Source of the DNA: an uncultured Bacilli bacterium
GTDB lineage: Bacteria; Bacillota_I; Bacilli_A; RF39; UBA660
Length of the DNA: 9,411 nucleotides
Direction: 5' to 3'
Assembly: GCA_934096785.1 (NCBI GenBank)
Contig: CAKONA010000032.1
Coordinates: forward strand, 1 to 9,411
Both the position numbers and the translations under genes were made by a program. This document shows positions 1-5,250 of this stretch, piece by piece (the stretch's first letter is position 1; each line of letters begins with the position of its first letter). The notes under the pieces were generated by a model. It was not told where the DNA came from. It worked only from the letters and a program-made list of their open reading frames with translations, and ran no database searches.

Positions 1-669
1 AGATTGTGATGGAGTCATTCTTCTTTGATATTTTGTTGTTTCCTCTACTAACTCAAAATCTATCATTTGAAGTGCTCTTTTATAATAAGAAACTAGTTCA
101 TTTATTTTATTCATATAATCTTCCCATACATCAAAAACTTCAAGTTCATCTAATCTATCTCTATAAAAGAATCTTTCACGATGAGCTAAGAATTTACATA
201 ATTCATTTAATTCAGCACTATCATCACTTTTATCCATATTCAATATATCAATGCTTTCACATTCTAAAGCATCTTTACTCATTGTATCAAGTACATTTGC
301 TCCAATATGATTTATCTCTTTTACTCCGCCAACACTAAGTAAATATGAGAACCATCCAAGTTTAGGAATCTCTATCATGTCAGCATCAAATTGATATAAT
401 ACTCCACCTGCTACAGGAGTTATACATCTAATTTTAATATTATCATATAATGGTGTTCCATCAAATAATGTAGTTTTCCCTACATATTCTTCAAAAGAAT
501 CTTCTCCATACTTAACAAAATATTCATTAGGTACAACTATATTTAATTTATGTCCTTCTCTTTTACCATATCTCTTTGATACTTCACAAGCTAATTCAAA
601 TGCTTTCTCTTTATCACATGTAACCTCATATACAGCTTTTCTTTTTTCATTTTCTCTTACTATTTCCAT
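1..669 (-). CDS. Unknown protein, partial at its C-terminus; paralog of the next gene
   Basis: Reading the minus strand from an ATG at 667-669 gives 223 codons with no stop before the window edge, so the 3' end is missing. A ribosome site (AAAGGGTGA) sits six bases before the start. I do not recognise the family. The protein is acidic and probably soluble, with no signal peptide or membrane segment. It is clearly related to the product of 690-1298: both begin M-x-IVRE, share GKRE near residue 37 and FDGTxLY near residue 70, carry a DM-x2-IP-x-L-x-WF stretch in the middle, and end with a nearly identical block (YY-x-RALQ, IDFELVEET, QRRMT). The two lie head to tail 20 bases apart, so they are probably co-transcribed from the promoter upstream of 690-1298. 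This copy has an extra stretch of about 20 residues before the C-terminal block. The gene is real because the paralog conserves the reading frame; its function is unknown. Confidence 0.85.
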   Translation of the reverse strand, partial: MEIVRENEKRKAVYEVTCDKEKAFELACEVSKRYGKREGHKLNIVVPNEYFVKYGEDSFEEYVGKTTLFDGTPLYDNIKIRCITPVAGGVLYQFDADMIEIPKLGWFSYLLSVGGVKEINHIGANVLDTMSKDALECESIDILNMDKSDDSAELNELCKFLAHRERFFYRDRLDELEVFDVWEDYMNKINELVSYYKRALQMIDFELVEETTKYQRRMTPSQS

Positions 670-689
670 TTTATTCACCCTTTCTTTTA

Positions 690-1298
690 CTAAAAACTTT
701 TATTAGTCATTCTTCTTTGATGTTTAACTGTTTCTTCTACTAACTCAAAATCAATTGCTTGAAGTGCTCTTTCATAATAAACAGCCAATCTCTCACTATC
801 ATCTTTAAAGTCATCACTATCCCAAAAAGCAAGTAACTTACACAATCTTTTAAATTCAGTATCTTCACTACTCTTATCTATTTGTGTTATATCAATTCCT
901 TCCCACTTAGGAGCTACTTCGCTTATATTTTTTAACACTTGTAAAACTCCATAATTAGATTCCTTCTTCACTTCATCAGTACAAAGCGAATATAAAAACC
1001 AAGCTAAATAAGGAATAACATACATATCAGAATTAAATGTATACAAGTACTCATTTCTTATTTTATCTCCCTCTTCAACTTTATCAACATTACTATATAA
1101 TTTAGTACCATCAAAACAAGTTTTAGTATCAATTATCTTCCATAAATCAAGTTCATCTCTTGCTCTTTCATAGCATCTTTTATGTTCCCTTTTACCAAAC
1201 TTTCTTGCTATTTCCCAGGCAAGTCCAAACATCTCTTTAGAATCACTTACTATTTCATATGTATTCTTTTTAGTATCACTTTCCCTTACTATTTTCAT
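690..1298 (-). CDS. Unknown protein, first gene of a tandem paralog pair
   Basis: This 202-residue protein of unknown family has no membrane segment or signal peptide. A GGGGGAT ribosome site five bases before the ATG and a near-consensus promoter upstream support the start. It is the complete version of the family also seen at 1-669. The conserved landmarks are M-x-IVRE at the N-terminus, GKRE at about residue 35, FDGTKLY at about 62, an aromatic-rich LY-x-F-x2-DM-x2-IP-x-L-x-WF stretch at about 85-102, an IDKS-x-E/LCKLLA region at about 140-157, and the C-terminal YYERALQAIDFELVEET/QRRMT block at about 173-198. The strong conservation of the C-terminal block against a divergent middle suggests that this end carries the shared function. 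It is divergent to the plus-strand operon that starts at 1408. No catalytic motif is evident, and I assign no function. Confidence 0.88.
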   Translation of the reverse strand: MKIVRESDTKKNTYEIVSDSKEMFGLAWEIARKFGKREHKRCYERARDELDLWKIIDTKTCFDGTKLYSNVDKVEEGDKIRNEYLYTFNSDMYVIPYLAWFLYSLCTDEVKKESNYGVLQVLKNISEVAPKWEGIDITQIDKSSEDTEFKRLCKLLAFWDSDDFKDDSERLAVYYERALQAIDFELVEETVKHQRRMTNKSF

Positions 1299-1323
1299 AA
1301 CAATCCCCCGAAATATGTTCTAT

Positions 1324-1352
1324 ATTATATAATATAAAGTTCATTTTTTCAA
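1324..1352 (-). promoter_or_regulatory. Near-consensus housekeeping promoter for the minus-strand paralog pair
   Basis: On the minus strand, a -35 box TTGAAA (1347-1352) is followed after exactly 17 bases by a perfect -10 box TATAAT (1324-1329). Transcription would start near 1317, about 19 bases before the ATG at 1298, leaving room for the GGGGGAT ribosome site. The fit to the sigma-A consensus is 11 of 12 positions, so this is a confident call from sequence alone. Confidence 0.75.
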
Positions 1353-1380
1353 GAAAAATCTATTAAATATGAAAAAAAGA

Positions 1381-1389
1381 TGTTAGAAT
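1381..1389 (+). promoter_or_regulatory. Extended -10 promoter candidate for the plus-strand operon at 1408
   Basis: TGTTAGAAT reads as an extended -10 element (TG, one base, TAGAAT at 1384-1389). The stretch 17 bases upstream (1361-1366, TATTAA) is a poor -35 box, which extended -10 promoters can tolerate. The start would fall near 1396, just ahead of the GAGGTG ribosome site at 1398-1403, so the leader is very short. This is moderate evidence only. It lies back to back with the strong minus-strand promoter. Confidence 0.4.
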
Positions 1390-1407
1390 ATATAGACGAG
1401 GTGTAAA

Positions 1408-2016
1408 ATGGAAAAATTAAAAAAAATACTTATAAAAGAATTATCTTCATCAAATGGAAGTGCTACACTTACACATGGAAACGTAATGGGAAACATTCAT
1501 CCAATTAACGAATATATAAAATGGTTATCTTATGAACCAGAATTTGAAAAAGAAAGACTTGATGAATTAAATAATCACCTTGCTAAAGACTTATCACTTG
1601 AAGAATTAAAAGAATTACATAAATTACGTGTACACAAAGAGCTAGCAGAATTATTCAAATTATATGGTCAAAAAAGTATATCAAAAGAAAACTATTTAAG
1701 AATATATAACTTCATGCATGGAGAATCTATAGAAGAAATAATGTTAAGTAAACTGACTCTTGAAGAATTAAGAGATGCTAAAAAAGAATTAGAAGAATTA
1801 AAACAACATTCTAAAAATGAAATTGAGAAAAAAATAAAAGAAGAAAAAGAACCAACTACTTATAGTTCTCTTCCAATGAAAGATGCATATATTTTACACT
1901 GTTTATGTGACTTTAACTTTGATTTATCTTTAAGAAACTTAGATAAAGAAATTATGTCTCAAATACATAGAAACAATATAATTAGACAAAAAAGCATATA
2001 TAATGCTAATAAATAA
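1408..2016 (+). CDS. Unknown helical protein, first of a second tandem paralog pair
   Basis: This is a 202-residue, Lys/Glu/Leu-rich protein of unknown family with no membrane segment. The start ATG follows GAGGTG by four bases. Most of the chain looks alpha-helical, and residues about 115-147 (from SKLTLEELRDAKKELEEL onward) have coiled-coil character. It shares an ordered set of landmarks with the next gene: an I-K/R-x-LSYE motif (37-43 here), an LS-LEEL helix followed by KEL-x-E-x-F-K-x-Y (about 62-86), an S-x-E-x2-M-x-SKLT-x-EEL-x-A helix (about 107-124), and a SL-x3-AYIL segment (154-164). The two proteins are therefore diverged duplicates. It heads an operon with the paralog and a DUF218 gene. 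No enzymatic motif is visible. A structural or binding role is possible but is only inferred from the helical composition. Confidence 0.85.
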   Translation: MEKLKKILIKELSSSNGSATLTHGNVMGNIHPINEYIKWLSYEPEFEKERLDELNNHLAKDLSLEELKELHKLRVHKELAELFKLYGQKSISKENYLRIYNFMHGESIEEIMLSKLTLEELRDAKKELEELKQHSKNEIEKKIKEEKEPTTYSSLPMKDAYILHCLCDFNFDLSLRNLDKEIMSQIHRNNIIRQKSIYNANK

Positions 2017-2021
2017 GGAGG
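2014..2021 (+). promoter_or_regulatory. Ribosome binding site that fixes the start at 2027
   Basis: TAAGGAGG, overlapping the stop of the upstream gene, lies five bases before the ATG at 2027. An in-frame ATG at 2003 has no comparable site and would sit inside the upstream gene, so 2027 is preferred. Confidence 0.8.
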
Positions 2022-2026
2022 AATTT

Positions 2027-2596
2027 ATGGAAAATAAATTAATATATGGAACAATATGCAACTCAGTACCTAATATGAGTACAACACTTGATGAATGGAT
2101 TCGTTTCTTAAGTTATGAAAGTCCTGAAGACTTAGAATTTCTAGAATCACTAGATAGCAAACCTATAACAAGTCTTACAAGTGATGAACTAGAAAAATAT
2201 AAAAGTATCAAAGAAGAAAAAGAATTACTAGAATCATTCAAGAAATATAGAAGTCTAAAATGCACTATAGTAGAATACACAAAAGTTCAAGTAAAAATGA
2301 GAACATCTCTAGAAGACTATATGAAAAGTAAATTAACAACTGAAGAATTAAACGAAGCAAATAAAACATTAGATGAATTAAGAAATAAAACAAGTGAAGA
2401 AATTTCATTAATAATCGATAGCTTATCATCAAGATATAATAGTCTTTCTCTACTTGAAGCTTACATACTTTATAAAGCAAAAGAAATCAAATATAATAAC
2501 GATACTGATGAAACAAATAGAAAAATCAAAGAAGAAAACTCAAGTAGAAATCAAAATCTAAGAAGAAGTATCATCAATGAATATGGCATAAAATAA
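2027..2596 (+). CDS. Unknown helical protein, second of the tandem paralog pair
   Basis: This is a 189-residue protein beginning MENKLIYG, with the start chosen from the strong TAAGGAGG site. A longer in-frame start at 2003 would add 8 residues. I do not recognise the family. It is a diverged duplicate of the upstream protein and aligns over residues about 25-150. Shared landmarks are IRFLSYE (25-31), LTSDELEKYKSIKEEKELLESFKKY (about 50-74), SLEDYMKSKLTTEELNEA (about 94-111) and SLLEAYIL (141-148). The C-terminal 40 residues are polar and do not match the paralog. The two halves of the protein each contain an Lx-x-EEL-type helix, so an older internal duplication is possible. The chain has no membrane segment and no recognisable active site. 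It lies ten bases from both neighbours and is co-transcribed with them. Confidence 0.85.
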   Translation: MENKLIYGTICNSVPNMSTTLDEWIRFLSYESPEDLEFLESLDSKPITSLTSDELEKYKSIKEEKELLESFKKYRSLKCTIVEYTKVQVKMRTSLEDYMKSKLTTEELNEANKTLDELRNKTSEEISLIIDSLSSRYNSLSLLEAYILYKAKEIKYNNDTDETNRKIKEENSSRNQNLRRSIINEYGIK

Positions 2597-2606
2597 AGGA
2601 GTAATA

Positions 2607-3245
2607 ATGAGATTAACCGAAATCACAAAAGAAGAACTAGATGATAAAGGCATTCAAAAAATAGTATACGAAGGTATCACAAAAGATAATGAAAAAACTA
2701 AATATGGTTTAGTCTTTGGAAACAGTATGCTTATTAAAGAAAGAGTTCAAACAGCATATGAAGCATACAAAAATCATCAAATAGAAAAAGTAATATTCAC
2801 AGGTGGAGCTAACGGAATAAGTAACCAAAACAACGATACATTAGAAGAAGCTATAAAAATGAAAAATCTAGCAATCAAATTAGGCATAAAAGAAGAAGAT
2901 ATAATCACAGAGTGCAAATCAAAAAACACCTTTGAAAACGTTGATAATTCACTAGCATTAATAAAAGAAAATATATCTGAAATAGCAATCATAACAAGTG
3001 AATTTCATTTAAAAAGATGCATGGCAATAATAAAATTAAAGTATCCAAATATTAAAGTTTTAATGATACCATCAAAAGATGGATTCTCAGATAGTGATAA
3101 CTGGTTCTTATCAGATAATAGTTGGAACTCAGGAAGAAGTTTAGCAACCTATGAAGCTAACTTATTGATAAAATATGCAAAAGAAAATAAAATATACGAT
3201 TTAGATATCAAAGACTTATCAAACGACAAAAACAAAGCATTTTAA
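2607..3245 (+). CDS. DUF218 / YdcF-like (ElyC/SanA/YdcF) family protein
   Basis: This 212-residue protein matches the DUF218 fold by ordered motifs: GLVFGNS (34-40), an R-x-Q-T-A-YEAY helix (46-54), IFTGG (63-67), an EAIKMKNLAIKLGI helix (81-94), SKNTFENV (105-112) and TSEFHLKRC (130-138). The Asn-Thr-x-Glu-Asn and Ser-x-Phe-His-x2-Arg motifs are family hallmarks thought to line the binding pocket. There is no N-terminal membrane segment, so it resembles soluble YdcF rather than the membrane-anchored SanA/ElyC members. Family functions are poorly known: YdcF binds S-adenosylmethionine, while SanA and ElyC affect the cell envelope. The ATG follows AAAGGAG by five bases and lies ten bases after the upstream gene, so it closes the three-gene operon. 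Whether it acts together with the two unknown paralogs is only inferred from operon position. Confidence 0.85.
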   Translation: MRLTEITKEELDDKGIQKIVYEGITKDNEKTKYGLVFGNSMLIKERVQTAYEAYKNHQIEKVIFTGGANGISNQNNDTLEEAIKMKNLAIKLGIKEEDIITECKSKNTFENVDNSLALIKENISEIAIITSEFHLKRCMAIIKLKYPNIKVLMIPSKDGFSDSDNWFLSDNSWNSGRSLATYEANLLIKYAKENKIYDLDIKDLSNDKNKAF

Positions 3246-3272
3246 AAGACCATTCATACGAATGATCTTTTT
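3244..3272. terminator. Shared two-way terminator between convergent genes
   Basis: AAAAGA-C-CATTC, loop ATAC, then GAATG-A-TCTTTT forms a 12-position hairpin that overlaps the stop of the YdcF-like gene. In the plus-strand RNA there is one internal C/A mismatch, followed by five U. In the minus-strand RNA the same position is a U-G wobble, so the stem is continuous and is followed by four U. It therefore probably ends both the plus-strand operon and the minus-strand gene at 3275-3628, and folds better for the latter. Confidence 0.7.
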
Positions 3273-3274
3273 AA

Positions 3275-3628
3275 TTAAGCTCTTCTTTTTAATTCCATAG
3301 GTTTTTCACTAGATAATGTATTTATAACACTTAAGCATTCATCAACCTGTCTATTTAATTCATTAATTGCTTTTATATTACTACATGCTCTTTTCTTCAT
3401 TTCTTCAATGTAGTCACCTTCAGTTACAAAATAAGCGTTTCCTAAGCATTCCTTACCATAAGTAAGACTTCTAATAGTGTTATCTTCACATTCAATAGTA
3501 TATAAATATCTAAATTCACTACTGCTAAACTCTTCTACTTTAGTTACTACTCCTCTTACATAATCTTTAGTATTAATTGAATCTCTTTTTAGAACTACAA
3601 CTGGAGTTCCTTCACATATTTTCTCCAT
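3275..3628 (-). CDS. Small unknown protein with a possible beta-barrel N-half
   Basis: This is a 117-residue protein beginning MEKICEGTPV. The ATG at 3626-3628 follows GGGAGG by six bases. A longer in-frame start at 3670 is rejected because the promoter -10 box lies between the two starts. I do not recognise a family. Residues 8-70 alternate polar and hydrophobic residues with short turns (TPVVVLKRDS, YVRGVVTKVEE, YLYTIECEDN), which resembles a small beta-barrel of the SH3/KOW kind. Residues about 73-105 look helical. The tail is basic (LKRRA). There is no membrane segment. It is a single-gene unit with its own extended -10 promoter, convergent with the YdcF operon and divergent from the HD-domain gene. 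The fold is an inference and no function is assigned. Confidence 0.8.
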   Translation of the reverse strand: MEKICEGTPVVVLKRDSINTKDYVRGVVTKVEEFSSSEFRYLYTIECEDNTIRSLTYGKECLGNAYFVTEGDYIEEMKKRACSNIKAINELNRQVDECLSVINTLSSEKPMELKRRA

Positions 3629-3634
3629 TTTTAA

Positions 3635-3640
3635 CCTCCC
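3635..3640 (-). promoter_or_regulatory. Ribosome binding site that fixes the start at 3628
   Basis: GGGAGG on the minus strand, six bases before the ATG at 3626-3628. It selects this start over the in-frame ATG at 3670. Confidence 0.8.
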
Positions 3641-3650
3641 AGTATTACTT

Positions 3651-3659
3651 ATTATAGCA
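3651..3659 (-). promoter_or_regulatory. Extended -10 promoter for the gene at 3275-3628
   Basis: The minus strand reads TGC-TATAAT, a perfect -10 hexamer (3651-3656) with the TGn extension (3657-3659). The -35 position 17 bases upstream (TAGTTT) is weak, as is usual for extended -10 promoters. Initiation near 3644 gives a leader of about 15 bases that just contains the ribosome site. Confidence 0.6.
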
Positions 3660-3696
3660 TAACCATCCATTAAAAACTACAAAAATCAATTTTTTA

Positions 3697-3728
3697 TTGA
3701 CTAAGAGAACATAAAGTATTAATATAAT
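3697..3728 (+). promoter_or_regulatory. Promoter candidate for the HD-domain gene
   Basis: TTGACT (3697-3702) resembles a -35 box, and TATAAT (3723-3728) is a perfect -10 box, but the spacing is 20 bases and therefore long. A weaker -10 box, TAATAT (3720-3725), would give the ideal 17. Either way a promoter lies here, ahead of the ribosome site at 3736-3742. Confidence 0.5.
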
Positions 3729-3735
3729 ACCCTAC

Positions 3736-3742
3736 AAAGGAG
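3736..3742 (+). promoter_or_regulatory. Ribosome binding site that fixes the start at 3748
   Basis: AAAGGAG lies five bases before the ATG at 3748. The in-frame GTG at 3742 overlaps this site and so cannot be the start. Confidence 0.8.
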
Positions 3743-3747
3743 TGGCT

Positions 3748-4410
3748 ATGGAAAAAGAAAGAAAAGTTATAGAATACTACATGCTATGTAATAAACTTAA
3801 AAATGTTATTAGAACAGGATGGCTTTCGTGGAATGTTGAAAGAGAAAGACTTGAAAGTATCGCAGAACACATCTATGGAGTACAAATGCTAGCTATCGCA
3901 ATGAAATCAGAATTCGAGTATGATTTAGATATGGAAAAAGTAATATTCATGTTAGCTGTTCATGAAATAGGAGAAACTGTAATCGGAGACATAACACAAT
4001 TCCAATTATCAAAAGAAGAAAAAGCAAAACGTGAACGTGAAGCAGTACATAACATATTACAAGGTATATTAGATGGAAAAATCATAGAAGACTTATTCAC
4101 AGAATTTGAAGAAAAGAAAACAAAAGAGGCATTCTTCGCATATCAATGTGATAAGCTAGAATGCGATCTACAAGCAAAAATTTATGATGAAGAACATTGT
4201 ATAGACTTAAATAATCAAGAAGGTAACAAAGTAATGGAACATAAAACTGTTAAAAGACTACTTGACGAAGGAATGTCTTGGTCAGAAATGTGGTTAAGAT
4301 TTGGACAAGAAACATATCCATATGATGATAACTTTAAGAAAGTTTCAGAATATGCTATTAATAACGAAATAACTACCAAAGTTTTAAAACCAAAACTAAA
4401 TGAGGACTAA
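3748..4410 (+). CDS. HD-domain phosphohydrolase, HDDC2/YfbR (5'-deoxynucleotidase)-like
   Basis: This is a 220-residue soluble protein. It begins with the HDDC2-type signature RTGW-x2-W-x-V (22-30), followed by R-x-ESIAEHIYG (34-44). This corresponds to the substrate-contacting Arg-Trp region and the first metal-binding His (H41). The second motif reads VHEIGETVIGDIT (71-83): H72 and E73 stand where the family has His-Asp, and E76 and D81 match the catalytic Glu and Asp with the same spacing as in YfbR. The fourth ligand is probably D136 in CDKLECDLQAK. Family members are divalent-metal enzymes that remove the 5'-phosphate from deoxynucleoside monophosphates, a nucleotide-pool function in the cytosol. 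The HD-to-HE change may alter the metal site or may be normal in a subfamily; I cannot tell from sequence alone. It is a single-gene unit with its own promoter and terminator. Substrate is inferred from family. Confidence 0.85.
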   Translation: MEKERKVIEYYMLCNKLKNVIRTGWLSWNVERERLESIAEHIYGVQMLAIAMKSEFEYDLDMEKVIFMLAVHEIGETVIGDITQFQLSKEEKAKREREAVHNILQGILDGKIIEDLFTEFEEKKTKEAFFAYQCDKLECDLQAKIYDEEHCIDLNNQEGNKVMEHKTVKRLLDEGMSWSEMWLRFGQETYPYDDNFKKVSEYAINNEITTKVLKPKLNED

Positions 4411-4422
4411 TCCTCTTTTTTT
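4402..4422 (+). terminator. Intrinsic terminator of the HD-domain gene
   Basis: The hairpin GAGGA, loop CTAA, TCCTC (4402-4415) is followed by seven T (4416-4422). The stem is only five base pairs but has three G-C pairs. The stop codon lies in the loop, so the terminator overlaps the end of the gene. The minus-strand version lacks a good T-run and would at best be weak for the convergent operon ending at 4446. Confidence 0.7.
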
Positions 4423-4445
4423 ATTCTTTTACGATTTTAAAATTT

Positions 4446-4682
4446 CTAATCATAAACCCTTTCTACATTATCAAATACTTTTATTCCAAAAATTCTTATT
4501 TCAGTGCCTATATCAAAACCATCATCAGTTATTCTATGAACTTTACTAACCTCATAAAGAATACTCTTATACTCTATAGTACCACCATCTTTAAGTTCTA
4601 ATCTTACAGGTATTAACATAATTACAAATAACACACAAACAATAATTATTATTTTCTTTTTCGTACAATTCCTCCTAAACAA
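4446..4682 (-). CDS. Small membrane-anchored protein of unknown function, last gene of the scp operon
   Basis: This is a 78-residue protein with a basic N-terminus (RRN-x2-KKK), one hydrophobic segment (about residues 11-26) and a polar remainder. The remainder contains DGGTIEYKSILYEVSKVHRI and GTEIRIFGIKVFDN. It looks like a small single-pass protein with an exported C-terminal domain. From memory, that pattern recurs in uncharacterised short proteins of Bacillota. The start is uncertain. The best in-frame codon is TTG at 4680-4682, with GAAGGG nine bases before it inside the end of scpB. A perfect AGGAGG at 4671-4676 lies inside codons 3-4 with no usable start just downstream. The stop of scpB lies six bases upstream, so the gene is probably the last of the scpA-scpB operon. 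It faces the HD-domain gene tail to tail. Confidence 0.7.
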   Translation of the reverse strand: MFRRNCTKKKIIIIVCVLFVIMLIPVRLELKDGGTIEYKSILYEVSKVHRITDDGFDIGTEIRIFGIKVFDNVERVYD

Positions 4683-4688
4683 AAGAAT

Positions 4689-5249
4689 CTACCCTTCTTT
4701 ATAAGTAGATTCATATAAATCAGAATTGTCATCTTCTTCTTTTTCTTTAAATACTATTTCTGGTAAATCACTCTTAGATGAAAGTCCAAAATAATCTAAA
4801 AATTCATTAGTAGTCTTATACAAATTTGGTTTACCAATAGAATCTTCTTTACCACATATTTTAATGAAACCACGAGCAAGTAAACGTCTTACTATTTGAC
4901 TACTATTTACTCCTCTTATTTCATCTACTTTAAGCCTAGTAATTGGCTCATTATAAGCTATAACAGCAAGTACCTCTAAAGCAGCATTAGATAGTCCACT
5001 ACTCTTAGTATCAGTTACTAATCTTTCATAATATTCTCTATGTTCTTCTTTAGTAGTAAGTTTAAATCTATTTCCTAAATATGATATTCTAAGTCCTCTA
5101 TCAGGTTTTTCATAATCCTTCTTAAGTTCAATAAATATTTCTTTTATTTCTTCCTTATCAACTTCAAGAATATTCTTAATTTCATCTACTGTGACTCCCT
5201 CATCACCTACTATAAATAATACTCCTTCTAATATTGCTTTTTTATTCAC
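4689..5249 (-). CDS. scpB: Segregation and condensation protein B
   Basis: ScpB binds ScpA, and together with SMC they form the bacterial condensin that compacts and separates newly replicated chromosomes. The 186-residue product has the expected two winged-helix domains. The first covers about residues 1-70 (AILEGVLFIVGDEGVT near the start). The second contains the family signature LSNAALEVLAVIAYNEPITR, then VDEIRGVNS, then RRLLARGFI and GKPNLYKTTNEFLDYFGL (about 86-155). The tail from 160 is acidic and probably unstructured. Length fits the family (about 180-200). I chose the GTG at 5247-5249, nine bases after AAAGAG and one base past the scpA stop. An in-frame TTG at 5256-5258 would add three residues and overlap scpA, but has no spaced ribosome site. 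Either way translation is coupled to scpA. Identification is confident. Confidence 0.95.
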   Translation of the reverse strand: MNKKAILEGVLFIVGDEGVTVDEIKNILEVDKEEIKEIFIELKKDYEKPDRGLRISYLGNRFKLTTKEEHREYYERLVTDTKSSGLSNAALEVLAVIAYNEPITRLKVDEIRGVNSSQIVRRLLARGFIKICGKEDSIGKPNLYKTTNEFLDYFGLSSKSDLPEIVFKEKEEDDNSDLYESTYKEG

Positions 5250-5250
5250 A

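Noticed and set aside
6..338. 110-codon open frame on the plus strand
   Set aside because: It lies antisense to the partial minus-strand gene at 1-669, whose frame is confirmed by its paralog. The encoded chain is a Leu/His/Tyr-rich composition typical of an antisense shadow, with no ribosome site.
2265..2480. 71-codon minus-strand open frame
   Set aside because: Antisense to the helical paralog at 2027-2596; Leu/Tyr/Phe-rich shadow composition and no ribosome site or promoter.
2777..2992. 71-codon minus-strand open frame
   Set aside because: Antisense to the DUF218 gene, whose motifs clearly fix the coding strand.
1..3245. Toxin-antitoxin, phage or other mobile defence module
   Set aside because: The small unknown gene pairs invite this idea, but no nuclease, kinase, DNA-binding, integrase or transposase motif is visible, gene lengths are too large for classic toxin-antitoxin pairs, and there are no flanking repeats.
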